Positions 1-11,602 of a DNA stretch of 64,000 nt are shown one piece after another. The number at the start of each line of letters is the position of its first letter. The first letter of the stretch is position 1. Both the position numbers and the translations under genes were made by a program. The DNA is taken from assembly GCA_963576725.1 (NCBI GenBank), contig OY755238.1, forward strand, positions 30,724,145 to 30,788,144, written 5' to 3'. The notes below the pieces were generated by a model. It was not told the DNA's origin and ran no database searches. It was given only the letters and a program-made list of their open reading frames with translations. This stretch comes from Azorinus chamasolen (Eukaryota; Mollusca; Bivalvia; Cardiida; Solecurtidae).

Positions 1-98
1 TGATCGGATGGAAGGAAATATCAAACATATTGTAAGTTCTCCATGGGATATCAATTTGATTGAAAGCTAAAGATAATTATAAGATCATATATTCTGAA

Positions 99-250
99 AA
101 AGGGTGATCCTTCGAAAGCAAAAGTAGAAATGCAAAAAGAGAAAATTGCAGACTCGGTTTTATTTAGTCTGTTCATGAGTAGTAATTAAAAGTGCAACAC
201 TACTCATGCCCAATAGCACCGGCTTAAGCAGTATTAAATTTAAAAACTAA
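99..250 (-). repeat. R1 dispersed repeat, minus orientation, partial
   Basis: It holds the reverse complement of the R1 block AATAAAACCGAGTCTGCA..TTTCTCTTTTTGC found at 1570-1890 and 41565-41860. A shorter copy of the same end is at 24484-24530. Confidence 0.6.
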
Positions 251-521
251 TAACATCAAAACTAATGTTTCCGAAGGACCAGCAAATATAACAACACTGA
301 GAATGAACGTTTATTCTTGCTGTTGAAGGATCTATGTGACCATGTGGGTTTTCTTCGCCAAGACCGACGTTCTTTGGACCCCCATGAAATATAAAAACTT
401 GGCATGGAACAGGCGATAACCCGATTTCCAGACTCGCTTGGTTTCCGGGAAGTATTTCATAAAAGTTGTAGACTTACAACCTAATAAATTCACAGTGTCA
501 AGAATAAGGAGCAAGGCAATA

Positions 522-848
522 TTATCTGAATGAAATACTTGAACCATACTTCTCTAATTCTCGTTTAAATACACTTAGTTGCTGATGTTCTTCGGCTGAC
601 AGTTCATTGCTTTCAGTTTCTATATCAATCCATTGGCTTGCTGATGACGGACTATTCCATGGTGGTTGTAATTTGTTTGCCACATAAGTTTCTATTTCTA
701 CACTTTTCGATGGTGTTAAGAGGGGTGTTGACACCCTTTGGTGTTTCTTTTTTGGATACTTTGATGGAGTTAATAATGATATTGTATATCGTTTACGTCG
801 TATGTATAGAGCGAGATCAGTTGTTTTACTCATGTCTAAAATTATAAT
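522..848 (-). CDS. Candidate terminal coding exon, protein with repeated LLTPSK motif
   Basis: On the minus strand a strong acceptor (TTTTTCTTTCACAG, cut before 848) opens a 108-codon frame in phase 0 that ends at 522-524. An AATAAA on the same strand at 310-315 lies about 210 bases past the stop. The peptide is hydrophilic after a short hydrophobic start. It has a basic cluster RRKR (residues 17-20), the motif LLTPSK twice (25-30 and 43-48) and a mostly acidic C-terminal third (SQWIDIETES, ELSAEEHQQL) that ends KYGSSISFR. I do not recognise the family. It could be the cytoplasmic tail of the receptor-like gene whose 5' exons lie at 12.6 to 4.3 kb on the same strand: exon phases allow it, but the joining exons are not secure. 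The open frame continues upstream to a Met at 947, but the splice site makes 848 the better boundary. Confidence 0.5.
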   Translation of the reverse strand: MIILDMSKTTDLALYIRRKRYTISLLTPSKYPKKKHQRVSTPLLTPSKSVEIETYVANKLQPPWNSPSSASQWIDIETESNELSAEEHQQLSVFKRELEKYGSSISFR

Positions 849-1569
849 CTGTGAAAGAAAAATACATCCACATTTTATCAGTTTTATTTCAAAAGAAAAC
901 TTTCTTATTGTATGTGGAACAAGAACTGGTCTACGGGCAATTATCAATATATTGTACTGTACCTAGCTAATCAAGTTTAACCTTGGTGTGGACGGGAACG
1001 ATGACGCCGACAGCGACACCAAGGCGAGTATAATAGATTCCCTATCGATCAAATAGTCGAGACCGGACACAAAACATACCCTGAAACAAATCATGTTAAG
1101 GCTTTAGGTGCCTTACGCAGCCTTACGCATTTATATATAGACAAAGAAGGGAAATTTTAACTAATGTCCAGAATATTTTCAAACTTTGCATGATTATAGA
1201 GACTCATAATTTAAGCAAAATTATGAAAATAAATTGGGGGTCACAGTGCTAATGGTTGACTTATCTGCCCCTGAATGTGAGTATATTGCTGTTTTAGGCC
1301 ATTTTCAAGAGCAAATTATTTAATCGACACATGTGTATAATTACATGCATGTGCAAAATACAATTTGATTGAATGACATCGTAACTAACACAAGCCTCAT
1401 GTAGATTGCCATTTACTTAGCACTGTGCTTTATTCATGCCACACGTCTTGGCATGACTTAGGCATATGCTTTATTTATACCAAAGTGAGTGAGTGTTTGA
1501 GTTCGGTTTTACGGCACTGCGAAACTGAATAGGCCATATAGCGCCGATGAATGATGAGATGACATGATC
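849..1569. other. No gene seen; ordinary intron-like DNA
   Basis: AT-rich with short stop-filled frames. GTGTGGACGGGAACGATGAC and CCTTACGCAGCCTTACGCAT are the only noticeable words. It may be intron of the minus-strand gene. Confidence 0.6.
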
Positions 1570-1890
1570 ATGAGGGATGACATCAGGAAGATGATGGTAT
1601 TTATAATATTCACAACAGCAGATGTTACGTGCTTGTGTGGCGGTCATAGAACGTCGCCCCGTACTTCATTCTCAGTGTTGTTATACCTTCTGATCCTTCG
1701 AGATCATGAATTTCAGCACTTCTTTTTTTGAAAATTGAATACCGCTTAAGCCGGTGCTAGGGGGCGTGAGCAGTGTTGCACTTTCAATTACTGTTCATAA
1801 ACAGACTCAATAAAACCGAGTCTGCAGATTTCTCTTTTGTGTTGCAAGTATTGCTCTCGGGGGGTCACCTCCCTTCAGAATGTATGTATT
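1570..1890 (+). repeat. R1 dispersed repeat, near complete
   Basis: About 300 bases closely match 41565-41860, including TTCATTCTCAGTGTTGTTAT, the AATAAAACCGAGTCTGC block and CGGGGGGTCACCTCCCTTCAG. It could be an LTR-like or SINE-like unit with a polyadenylation word. Family not recognised. Confidence 0.65.
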
Positions 1891-2540
1891 GGTCTGGCAC
1901 TGCAATGCCAGGTTACTGCTTTGTTATTATGCTTAATTACTGCCACACTAGTATGCCAGATTAGCTCATTTGCATATTTTGACATGAATTAGGCATTAGT
2001 TAGGCATGTCACGTTCATGTCAGGTTAACATGTAAAACTCTCATGTTTTTTGTATGGGAATGTATAATTTTACATCTAGAACGGAGCAATGAATTGTCAT
2101 AGGAAGAATAGCAGTTATTCTTATATGTCCATAATTTCGTTTGCATGATGAATAATTACAACAATTAACAAGCTGAACTTGATTTTACCAAGTAGCTATA
2201 GTACTCTGTTTATCAGCAATACGTCGTTTGGATACTTAAGTGGGGACTAATCTGTAAGCTTTTAGACATTTGGAACGAATATTCGGAATAGTACGGTCAA
2301 ACAATCGATTTTATACAAGATATCCATGAAAAACGGAGTTTTCAAAAATGCCTCCTGCCCATGCGTCCAGTTTGCAAACCGATGAAACTTATGAAACGTT
2401 CGACCCATGCGTACATATTACAACTTCTCTAAAACGGTATTTAACTCCCCAAAATAAGCTCCAGAATTAGTGGAGACTTTTGGCGTAAGAGGTCATGTTT
2501 TAAACGGACCTATAGGACGAACCAAATCCTCAGAACTTTG
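1891..2540. other. No firm gene seen
   Basis: A somewhat GC-richer patch at 2340-2540 has no spliceable frame that I trust. The rest is AT-rich. Confidence 0.5.
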
Positions 2541-2748
2541 TACCCTTGTCAAAATATTGACACTCAAACAGCGAGTTCGTCCATTGTTGGGGATTTTCTA
2601 GTGCAGTGGTCGAGAATGATCCAAGACGTTAACGAGACTTTGGCGAATGTGAGATGACCATAGAGTAAAGTTATCAAAGGAGATCATCGTGGGCCATATC
2701 TTTATCATATATATGCGTTATTAAAGAAATGCGATACGATTTTCTTAC

Positions 2749-2811
2749 CACGGTACCTGTAATCCTCCTTTAAATTCGGTCTAGCTATGCGTTCTCCTCC
2801 TGCGATCACTA
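2749..2811 (-). CDS. Possible short linker exon of the same minus-strand gene
   Basis: A 63-base minus-strand exon, symmetric in phase (1-1), reads VIAGGERIARPNLKEDYRYR between a GTCGTCCAG acceptor and a CGTG|GTAAGA donor. Its phase suits exon 4. The acceptor has a poor pyrimidine tract and the peptide has no known motif. Another phase 1-1 candidate of 54 bases lies near 2544-2600 (peptide NPQQWTNSLFECQYFDK). Both may be chance. Confidence 0.25.
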
Positions 2812-3319
2812 CTGGACGACTGGACTCGGTGTAAACGTGCGTACATAAGTACTAAAATCGACAATTTCCCACGAAACCCTGCGTTATGACCATTTTTAAT
2901 AAGCGTCTCTAAAGAGTGGTCACAACATACGATATAGTGAAGAAATAAAGAAGTTATTCTTGAAAACGTTTTAATTTACACATCTTATCTGGACCTCTGT
3001 ATATGATACAATTTGTTTGCAAATGCAAACCACGGCGCGAATAGTTAGACAACGGACTAAGTGCAAACGCGTCTTAGCTGGATATATCATAGAATTGAAA
3101 TTCGAAATTCGAATATCGAGTATCGTTTATGGTTCATTAATCGACTATCGAGCGTATATCGTGACAAAAATACATCCACAGTACTGTAAGAACTTTGTTT
3201 ATAGCGCATACCTTACCACTGGATATAATACACTTGTACCTTGTTTTACTCTGAGAAATGACTTCGTTTTAACAGACACATATAAATTAGTTCATCAAAA
3301 GCGAACAACACTCTGAGGT

Positions 3320-3790
3320 TTATTAACACAATTGTTCGGACCAAGAAAAGAAATAGTAAAGAGACATATTATAAAGCTTACGTCCTCCCTCAACTAGAGT
3401 AGTGTAGCACTGTTTTTGTACCCTTGGTAAAGTTCACTTAATAACGAGTTAGAAAGAGTTCAAAGATCTGCATGATACATCATAAATAATTAGTCCTACC
3501 CCCCTCGTGTCACTAAAATGCTCAACCAAATGAACTGTCCTACACTCGAACAAAAAAAAATGAAAGCCCCCTTAATTATGTTAGCATTGTAAATGTAGAC
3601 CGCAACCATCTAAACACTTAGAAACCTTAATTACATTTTACCCTTAACCAGACCACAACAATATGGCTCACATTCATTTCCCCAGTACTGTCAGACACTA
3701 CAATCAGTTGCCCTTATCACGTCAAGGTCAGTGACAGCTTACCAAGCTCCACTACTAGGTTTCAACTTTAGCCTGATATAAAAATGATGT
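3320..3790 (+). pseudogene. Decayed non-LTR retrotransposon, C-terminal end after the reverse transcriptase
   Basis: Read with several frameshifts and stops, the plus strand gives KETYYKAYVLPQLE*CSTVF, then 'NELERVQRSA'-like remains, and an FxSFFPRT/WN-less tail with HSFPQYCQT. This is the order seen at the end of Jockey/CR1-type LINE polyproteins: 'ETAYK.YVRPQLEY..TVWDP' and then 'HS.K..Q...T.Y...FFP'. It is too broken to be active. No poly-A tail or target duplication was found. Confidence 0.5.
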
Positions 3791-4316
3791 CTGCTTAAAC
3801 TCTGACCTGTTACAGATTTTATTTACTTTCGAATTGTTCCATCTTCTAAGAAACTATTGACAGAATGTCAAACAGCTTGGATCCTGATGAGACGCCGAAT
3901 CTTGTCTGAATGCAAGCTGTTTACCAATATCACCTAGGTCGCGCTTAGCAGGCAAAGGTTTAACATACTGTCGATAATTAAGTTGTTTTTAACGTAGATG
4001 TACTCTCTTTTGGCCTTGCACTGTACCAGGTGCAATCTTTCAATCCTTAATTCTGTCCCCGGTCTCCAAATAATGATCAGCGATTGATCGTTTAGAGTAT
4101 GGACGTCGTGTTAGATGCAGAGGCCTTACACAATTGAAACTTTCAAACGCGGCTACTATATAGATGACCATATTGCTTTTTCCAAAGCATATGGCTGCTT
4201 AAGCCATTACTTCATAGATAAAAGAAATAATATCATCCTGATTATTATTTACCGTTAAACATGAACACAGACTGGTTCCCACGAAACATACACAATTTGG
4301 TTCCCACAAAACATAC

Positions 4317-4446
4317 CGTTAAATATGGACACAAACTGGTTCCCGCCGCATTTTATCTGGTTATGGGGTTGTATACAAGGCGAATCACACTCTCCATGCC
4401 ATGTTTTCTCCGAAGGTAAAGATTCAAAGGAGTAGCATCTCGAATC
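4317..4446 (-). CDS. Exon 4: second half of a WSC-like cysteine module
   Basis: The minus-strand acceptor CCTTATAG opens a 130-base exon in phase 0, matching exon 3, and AACG|GTATGT closes it in phase 1. The peptide has C-Y-S-F-E-S-L at its start, then E-C-D-S-P-C and finally K-C-G-G-N-Q-F-V-S-I-F-N. The spacing C..PC....CGG....S.(Y/F) is the C-terminal half of a WSC domain. Downstream in the frame there is a stop, so the donor is needed. The transposon-free stretch around it contrasts with the dense repeats on both sides. Confidence 0.55.
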
Positions 4447-4925
4447 CTATAAGGCATTCAAATTAATGAAAGTTTGTATTATTTCCTCAATTAAGAAAAA
4501 AGGTGATCTTTCTTAATTTATGGATAAACAATTTTAATACATAAAACCACTGTAATTCTATGGTTTACGTTCATAAATATATGCATCTTTACATTTCTTT
4601 ACGACCTGAACTGTTTGCGACACAGCATATTTTCGCCTTGTTGGGTGTTTCAACAGTTTTGTAGTAACTCTTTCCTTTACATAAGCGACAGATGGCGCCA
4701 TTGCAAACAGAGTACACCCAGATACGGGTCTGTTTTGTTTATTTATAGAATATAATTAATTTTGGAAAGGGTCAAATTTACTCAATTTTGATTCGTTAAG
4801 CTTTTGAGAACATATTAACTTAGTGTCAAACAGTTTTGATCCAGATGAGACGCCGAGTTATTCGGCATCTTATCTGGATCTTAGCTGGATGCTAGTCAGA
4901 CCAATATATCAACGTGCGTAATTAG

Positions 4926-5090
4926 ATACTAAACTGTCATTTCTACACCGAACCCTATTTTTTACCACTCCTAAGAATCGTCTGGAAGAGACGATTCTTA
5001 AGAGCGGACGAAACATAGGGTTTGGTGGAGAAATAAAAGAGTGATTCTTGAAATTGAAATTTACACATCGTATCTGGACCTCTGCAAAGT
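4926..5090. repeat. PalD palindrome (class entry)
   Basis: CACCGAACCCTATTTTTTAC..TCCTAAGAATCGTC and its complement GACGATTCTTAAG..CATAGGGTTTGGTGGAGAAA are followed by an asymmetric tail CGTATCTGGACCTCTG. Other copies: 2850-3000, 5150-5285 (right part), 7460-7615, 19225-19350 (right part), 27698-27795 (right part), 31435-31535, 47970-48030 and 55525-55770 (arms far apart). Confidence 0.75.
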
Positions 5091-5799
5091 CTATTCAGGT
5101 CGCCCAAAACAGGTTAAGGGTTAAATGGAATGGTCAAAGTACAGTTAGTCTCGCTAATACGACCACTGAAGAGACGTCTTATTCTGAATTGTTAAAGAGT
5201 GGTCACAATATATGGTATGGCAGAAAATATAGGAGTTATTCTTGAAAATGATTTAATTTACGCATCGTTTCTGGACCTCTACAAATTCCATCCAGGTTAT
5301 CCAAAGTCCGACGTACAGTTAAGTTTCGCTAATATGACTACTCATAGGAAGTATTCTTGATTTTTAAACCCATAGCAGCTTCATGCAGGACAAATGCGAC
5401 ACAGAAAATTAGTATACAAGTACAACAAGAGTATCGCATACGGTACATAATACGCCCACTTGCAAACTTTCTCTGATTCAACATGCCTTATAAGTGTTGA
5501 CATATTCTAATCTGTGCTTCAGATCTTGATTTCCATATTAAGGTGATCCTATTTTAAAAACAATTGAAGTGAATATCTTATTAAATGAAAAGTTACAGCT
5601 AATCCTCATATTTGCAGATGTTTGTAAAGTGCAACGACCATAACTCTGTAAAGACAAACTGAATGAACCTCAAAATAAACTCAGCTTCAGATTTTGTTGC
5701 TTAAAAACATTTGTGTTAAGTTTCATCAATATATTTTTAATAGTTTATCCAGAAGACAACAAACTAAAAGTTGACCGACAAACAAAGCAACAAACATAC

Positions 5800-6915
5800 A
5801 AAGTTCAAGGACCATAACTTTAGAATAAAATGACATATCGAAAACCCTGTAATATATGTGAAAAGTCATATTAAGGTTTAACCATATAAAAATATTGAAG
5901 TAAATATCATTTCAAATGAAAAGGTTATGGCCATCCTCATATTTGCATATATTTGCATTATTGTTTTAAGTGCAAGGGCCTTAACTCAGAATTAATTTAG
6001 CTTTAGGTCTTGATGCATTAAACAGCGGACAAACTATATGCATATATTTGCATTATTTTTTAAACAAAAGGGCCATAACTCCGTAACAACAAATCAAATG
6101 AACTCAGATCGTGATGCATTAAACATTTGTGTGAAGTTTCATTAATATCTGTCAAACAGTTTTCCCAGAAAACAGCGGACAAACTATTTGCATGTATTTG
6201 CAGTATTTTTAAGGACAAGGGCCATAACTCTGAAACGAAAAATCAAATGATCCTCAGAATCAACTCAGCTTCAGATATTGATGCCTTAAACATGTGTGTG
6301 AAGTTTCATTAATATCTGTCAAATAGTTTTCCCAGAAAACAGCGGACAAACTATTTGCATGCATTTGCATTATTTTTTAAGAACAAGGGTCATAACTCCG
6401 AAACGACAAACAAAATGAACCCCAGAATAGATTCAGCTTCAGATCATGATGCATTTAACATTTTGTGAAGTTTTATTAATATCTCTCAAATAGTTCCCAG
6501 AAAACAGCGGACAAACTATTTGCATGTATTTGCAGTATTTTTTAAGGACAAGGGCCATAACTCTGAAACCAAAATTCAAATGATCCTCCGAATCAACTCA
6601 GCTTCAGATCTTGATGCATTAAACATGTGTTTGAAGTTTCATTAATGAAGTTTTATTACTATCTCTCAAATAGTTCCTAGAAAACAGAGGACAAACTATT
6701 TACATGTATTTGAAGTATTTTTTAAGGACAAGGGCCATAACTCTGAAACGAACAATCAAATGAACCTTAGAATTCATTCAGCTTCAGATCTTGATGCATT
6801 AAACATTTGTGAGAAGTCATTAATATCTGTCAAATAGTTTTCCTAGAAAACAGCGGAAAAACAAAATGTTGACGGACGAACGAACGAACGAACGGACGGA
6901 CGGACGGACGGACAG
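5800..6915 (+). repeat. Degenerate tandem array, unit about 150-180 bp, with ACGG microsatellite end
   Basis: The landmark CATGTATTTGCAGTATTTTT..AAGGACAAGGGCCATAACTC recurs near 6039, 6190, 6358, 6522 and 6702, with older copies near 5610 and 5940. Each unit also has GCTTCAGATCTTGATGCATT and CCCAGAAAACAGCGGACAAA. The array ends in (GAAC)n(GGAC)n at 6874-6912 and GGTGGGCGTATAAAAATGAG. This tail is typical of a dispersed bivalve repeat; shorter relatives end in GACGGACGG or GACAGACAG at 45280-45345 and 45690-45805. Confidence 0.7.
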
Positions 6916-6959
6916 GGCCACGCCAATATACGACCACCTTTATTAGGTGGGCGTATAAA

Positions 6960-7145
6960 AATGAGTCATGCAGGAAACACCACATACAAAACAAACAGCC
7001 GCCCGAACAGCAACACAAGGAAACAGCAAATGTACACAACTATAAAAACACCAAGAGACGCAAAAAGACAAAACAAACACACAATAGGGGGAAGATGGAA
7101 GTACCGCCTTGGAACGGCCAGTGACAGTAACTTAATAAATCACGT
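6960..7145 (+). repeat. A-rich dispersed repeat (R2), partial
   Basis: It shares ACACAACTATAAAAACACC and TACCGCCTTGGAACGGCCAG with copies at 8300-8640, 58470-58830 and 40385-40470. Its full right half (GGTTTAAACCGGTTTACGG) is missing here. Confidence 0.55.
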
Positions 7146-7209
7146 GATCGCTTGAGTTAGACTACTGTATGTAGGTAACAATGTCCAAAAGGTACATAAT
7201 ATTTATTAC

Positions 7210-7322
7210 CTTTACTGCAAATGTATCTGTTCCACATGCCGAGTAGCCCAAACCTGGATCAGGATGAACTATTGATGAATTTCTGACAGAATGCTTTGCG
7301 ACATCCATCTCTCTGCTACATC
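7210..7322 (-). CDS. Exon 3: first half of a WSC-like cysteine module
   Basis: A very strong minus-strand acceptor (TTTTTTTTGTTTCCCAG) opens this 113-base exon in phase 1. It ends AAG|GTAATA in phase 0. The 37 codons begin CSREMDVAKH and end SACGTDTFAVK. With the next exon, F-A-V-K-D-S-R-C-Y matches the 'FGLQ.G..C.C' stretch of WSC domains, which are extracellular, probably carbohydrate-binding, cysteine-rich modules. The reading frame continues from exon 2 through a rebuilt Gly codon. Chain order and phase are seen; the domain name is by resemblance. Confidence 0.55.
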
Positions 7323-7750
7323 CTGGGAAACAAAAAAAAGTCTACCAAATAGCTCACATGACCCCAGCTGTTTGGTACTCAGTTAATAGTATCTCTATGA
7401 CTTGGACGAATCTATTACTAGCAGAGTAACAAATACAGATGCGAACTCTAATACTGAAATGGCCCTTTCTCCACCAAACCCTATGTTGTGACCATTCTTT
7501 AGAATCGTCTCGAAGAGAGACAATTCTAATAAGTGGTCACAGCATAGGGTTTAGTGTAGGTAAAAAATGATTCTTTAAAATGTTTAAATTACCGCATCTT
7601 ATCTGGACCTCTGAGCAAATTGCATAATACCATTAATGTCTTACCATAATTAAATAATGTTGTTGTCAAATGCTTGATCATATCTGAGGTAGTCAAAATT
7701 GAGCAGATCCAAATTTGAACAGACGTTGGTGTTTGACAGCGAAGTAAGGC

Positions 7751-7972
7751 TTAACCCATTCCGACATTGGATATTTGTAGACCTAACATCTTTGAATAAA
7801 TCTACCGAAAAGGAACATTTACTAAAGAAAAGCAAAATTTAGAATTGTGTAGTTTTGAAACCATTGCGATAAATAAAGCAATGGCTCCTATAAGGCAGTG
7901 CTTCATTCATAATGGTTTCAGAAAGTGACTTTTACAGAGGCGTTAAGATGCGTCAATATGAGGGAATGGGCT
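7751..7972. mobile_element. TTAA-type miniature element with PalH palindrome
   Basis: TTAACCCATTCC at the left and GGAATGGGCTA at the right bound a PalH core at 7852-7923. Its arms are GAAACCATTGCGATAAATA..TAATGGTTTC. Confidence 0.55.
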
Positions 7973-7991
7973 ATGTGCAATCAATATTATA

Positions 7992-8697
7992 CAATAGAAC
8001 CTTGATATTTCGAACTCGGATAATTCGACAATGATCTAACTAGAGGTAAAATATGTAAAACAGATATTATTCTAAAATTAACCACTGCAAATATCAAGAC
8101 GGAAACTCGAAAGCATGATGTCCGGTCATAAGTAATGCTGAAACCTCCTTCATGAGCTTTCATCATTACTTGCGACCTGCATCAAGCTGTCAGCCGGAGA
8201 AAAATTCCGGGTAAGGAAGCAGACCACTCGAACCTCATGTAATCTGAAATGAAAAAGTAGTAAAGTCAAGCCGGAAAAGCCACGCAAAAGACGCAGCCAC
8301 CACAAAAACATCAATAGAAAGTATGTCACACACACAACTACACACACAAAAACATGTACACACGAGATGAACACCTAAACATCAACAAACGCACACATGC
8401 AACAGATAAACATTTCAAACTTCAACAAAGCACAGATAGAAAGACACAATACAAACATAAAAGTAAGGGTGACAAAGAGAGTACCGCATTGGAACGGTCA
8501 GTGGCAAAACCACCACTGAGGTTTAATCCGGTTTACGGACGTCCTAACTTCACACTTATCTCAAAGACACGTTGCTGTAACAAACAGTGTAAATAAAGGT
8601 ATTCGCGCAGGACTTCCCAACAACATAGAAGACGGTAAACACAGAACAAGTTAATTGTTTGGTTCCATGAAGTCCGAGATATCGGGGTTCAACTGTA
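7992..8697. mobile_element. Pogo/Tigger-like TIR element carrying an R2 copy
   Basis: The left end CAATAGAACCTTGATATTTCGAACTCGGA and the right end TCCGAGATATCGGGGTTCAACTGTA are inverted, with TA next to each end. These are the CAGT-GAACCTCGATAT ends of pogo/Tigger-like elements. The inside holds an A-rich R2 segment (8300-8640) and no transposase frame. Confidence 0.5.
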
Positions 8698-8963
8698 TAT
8701 TGAAAAACAACTTTACACATGAAATTATACATATTTATAAAATAAATTTGTACAAGGCACCTATTGTGCGTGTAATCACGTTTTAGACGAGTAGCTAGGT
8801 TGCTGGACTTAATATACAAATGGAAACCGAGAATCTAGGTTCTCACAATATATCGAATGAGATCACCTGATATAATATCGACGGAGATCCCTGGTTTCCT
8901 TCGAGATTCCATGCTCTCAGTTCACCGACATTCCAGGTTATATAGACACACGTATTAGTATAA

Positions 8964-9112
8964 AACCAATGGTTATAAAACTTCTGAGTCTGAGTTTCGT
9001 TCTCAAGCTTTTGATTGGTCAGATTTGAGTTCTCAAAGGCTCAAATCTGACCAATCAAAATCTTGAGAACGAACACAGACTCAACCAAATGTTTTATAAG
9101 CATGGACCCAGG
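8964..9112. mobile_element. PalE foldback element
   Basis: Inverted arms TCTGAGTCTGAGTTTCGTTCTCAAGCTTTTGATTGGTCAGATTTGAG (here given in words, 8983-9029) face their complement at 9030-9085, ending near GCATGGACCCAGG. Further PalE copies are at 36814-36995, 37371-37552 and 39867-40050. Confidence 0.65.
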
Positions 9113-9184
9113 TGCTTCAGAATGAGCTCAGACTCAAACAAAACGTTTAATAACACCGGAGCCATCACTATGGGCGATACAGAC

Positions 9185-9364
9185 CTCCACACACGAACAA
9201 TCTGTTGACTAAGGTGTAACCAGTCCAGTAATTAACATCCTCTTCAAGTTTGGTAGGACCGATATCCACCGTCAAATGTGCATGAGAAACTATATCTGGC
9301 GTTGCTAGGACACATGATCCATTTGCTTCTTGCCAAGGCACGGATTCGTTCAATATTGAAAATC
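9185..9364 (-). CDS. Exon 2: C-type-lectin-like extracellular segment
   Basis: The minus-strand acceptor TTTTTTCTATATGGAACACAG precedes a 180-base exon that is symmetric in phase (1-1). The peptide contains W-Q-E-A-N-G-S-C near its start and V-N-Y-W-T-G-Y near its end, with FVCG at the close. The 'W..A...C' and 'YW.G' pair is typical of the lectin-like N-terminal module of many bivalve MEGF10-type and WSC receptors. The donor G|GTCTGT is weak; read through, the frame instead ends ten bases on at a stop (9168). I prefer splicing because the result joins in frame to the WSC-like exon at 7322. The exon sits between two repeats, a PalE element at 8964-9112 and ordinary intron to the right. Confidence 0.5.
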
Positions 9365-9956
9365 CTGTGTTCCATATAGAAAAAATTATGAACACTAAGT
9401 AAGTACACTAAATATTTTTTGTCCATTGGAAAATAATGATTACTTATTTAATCTTATCTAACAAAAATGATAATCACTAAGATTTGGTCTACTTGAAATA
9501 ACTTGTTTGTCTTTTTTTAAATATTTTATATCAGTATTTAATAATGTGGATTCTATCATGACATGGAGTTAAGAAGCATTATTTTTCAATATTACCAACG
9601 TGATATAATTTCAATTGTTTTATGATGCCTCACCCAGCCGTGAAAAACAAAACGAACTGTGCTCAAGTTTGGATATAGTGCAATGCAATCACGACTACTT
9701 TCCGATTCGATAAAAAACATTTGCGAAACTATACACCGAGTGTCAATTCTGGATTTTTTAAAAAATCTTATAGCTTAATGCAGGACGAATGAGATATAGA
9801 AAGCTCCTACAGATCTTTTTGTGTCGTTAACTCATTCACTGTTCTATATTTATTCCAAATTTCAATATTTATGAAAAGTAGTTATAATGAAAATGGAAGG
9901 TGGATCATTGTAACCATTCTAAGAACTAAAGAAAGTTATCTATCAAATTTCATAAA

Positions 9957-10024
9957 CAAACTGGACAGACCCTGGTCAGACGGCTCCCATAGGAGCAATC
10001 TGATCCGGGTTTACTATGTTTGAT
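9957..10024. repeat. PalA palindrome (class entry)
   Basis: The PalA type is AACAGAGCAGACCCTGATCAG-ACGG-CTCCTATAGGAG-CCGT and its complement, ending GTCTACTCTGTTTGCAAA. Other copies, some worn or half, lie near: 10862-10945, 11121-11190, 12766-12833, 14754-14800, 14881-14950, 15737-15798, 19105-19178, 21213-21310, 23163-23232, 23648-23710, 25534-25604, 27140-27213, 27273-27338, 28689-28734 (right arm only), 30600-30634 (right arm only), 31974-32062, 33337-33405, 37196-37268, 39646-39722, 53269-53335, 53654-53724 and 55387-55453. Confidence 0.75.
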
Positions 10025-10409
10025 GTTCCTTGAAAACACGACTATGAAGGAAAGTGTTAAATTACTTTTATTAACAAAATTTCGCCGGTCGGTTTAATCT
10101 GACATTAACATGGCATCAATGGACGGGTCGATTTCTAATGTTGGTAAAACTTGTGGCCCAAACCTTTTTTGTTGTCAAAATACCTCATGTATTGCCTTGT
10201 TGTACACCTTTCTAAGCCAGAAATCTAGTAGAGAATACTTTAGATACTTTTAGACAGATGGCTGCTTAATGCCGGATGGAAGTCATGTATAAAGCTCATA
10301 GAAAACCTTTCTGTGTGACTTTCACCCTGTATTAAGCTGCCACCTGTCTTTAAGATCGATATTTATATCAAAATTAATTGTTGTCAATCTACAATAATAT
10401 ATGATTCAA

Positions 10410-10655
10410 TTAACCCTTCTCTTGCTGAATTTTAAAATACATTTCTCCTTTTTTACCCATGCTCTGTTGTATAATTACATATATCTTCACTGTGTACACG
10501 TATTTCGCTGTGCAATCACTGATGTGGAGTGCACTGGTTGCACAATTAATTTGTAAATGGGACAGACCCTGATGAGACAGCTCCTGCAGGAGCTGTATCA
10601 CCTGGGTCTTCACTATTTACAGGTATATTGACGTGAATAGCAAGCGAAGGGTTAA
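10410..10655. mobile_element. TTAA-type miniature element with PalI palindrome
   Basis: Ends are TTAACCCTTCTCTTGCTGAA and ATTGACGTGAATAGCAAGCGAAGGGTTAA. The core (10556-10626) is TGTAAATRGKRMAGACCC..AGACAGCTCCTGCAGGAGCTG and complement. Sister copies are at 34999-35215 and 54553-54788; a fragment lies at 61930-62000. Confidence 0.8.
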
Positions 10656-10730
10656 ACTGAAGTCTGTAGTGTGTGCTAAGGCTGTCATAGATTGTACCGT
10701 TATATTTATTGCGTCTACATCATGTAATAC

Positions 10731-10981
10731 TTAACCCTTTACTCTATGAATACTTATCGAAAATACCGAATATATGAATACTGATTTACTATAATTCTAT
10801 AATAGTATAATGAACAAGGAAATGTTTGATCGTGACAGAAACAGCAGAATCAGACCTTATATTTCATTTTATGCGTTAACAGAGCAGACCAAGATCAGAC
10901 GGTTCCTACATGGGTTACCTGATCTGAGTCTACATTGTTAACAAAGGCATAACAAGGCGTATTCATGGAGTAAATGGTTAA
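10731..10981. mobile_element. TTAA-type miniature element with PalA core
   Basis: TTAACCCTTTACTCTATGAA-TACTTAT and GTATTCATGGAGTAAATGGTTAA are the ends; a PalA hairpin lies at 10862-10945. This sets PalA into the TTAA group. Confidence 0.75.
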
Positions 10982-11373
10982 ACCTTTACTTCCTGAATAT
11001 TCATGTTAGTCATGATGACACCATGTATGACACGTCAGCTTATATTTATGGTATATAAGGAAAGTGGTATTTGACCATGGCAAACCATGTATAATCGCAT
11101 CTATAATTATAAGTTCATAAACAAACAGAATAAACACTGACTAGACAGCTGGAAACAGGAACTGATTAATCACGGTATACTGTGTTTGCAAAGCACCGGT
11201 AAGGGTAACAGTAGAATGGCAATTCAAACGTAACTGCTTATTTAATCAATATAGCCTATGGATTGACAGAATTACCAATAACCTCCAATATGAGCATTCT
11301 CTATCCCTTTTATCTTGCATTAAACTGCCACCTGTTTTATAAATCCAGATTTTGACATCTTCTGATATCCACT

Positions 11374-11602
11374 TTAACCCATTTGCGCCCACGATCCCAT
11401 ATATGGGACGTAAGCAAGCAGTGTAGACTCTGATCAGACGCCGCATAATTCGGCGCCTGATCAGAGTCTACACTGTTTGCTGATAGGAATTTCAATATAA
11501 AACAAAACGAAATTGAAAATTTAGGCCAGGCTCTCCTTAGATAAAGAATGGACTAATCCAATATATAGGCATGGAATAATCCACTGGGAGCAAATGGGTT
11601 AA
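11374..11602. mobile_element. TTAA-type miniature element with PalF palindrome
   Basis: Ends are TTAACCCATTTGCGCCCACG and TGGGAGCAAATGGGTTAA. The core is GTGTAGACTCTGATCAGACG-CCGCATAATTCGGCG and complement, followed by ATAAAACAAAACGAAATTGA. It is the best-kept of three (others 21997-22225 and 23839-24014). Confidence 0.8.

Noticed and set aside
522..947. Met at 947 as the start of a 141-residue protein
   Set aside because: A strong splice acceptor at 849-850 and the non-coding look of the upstream 33 codons make an internal exon start more likely.
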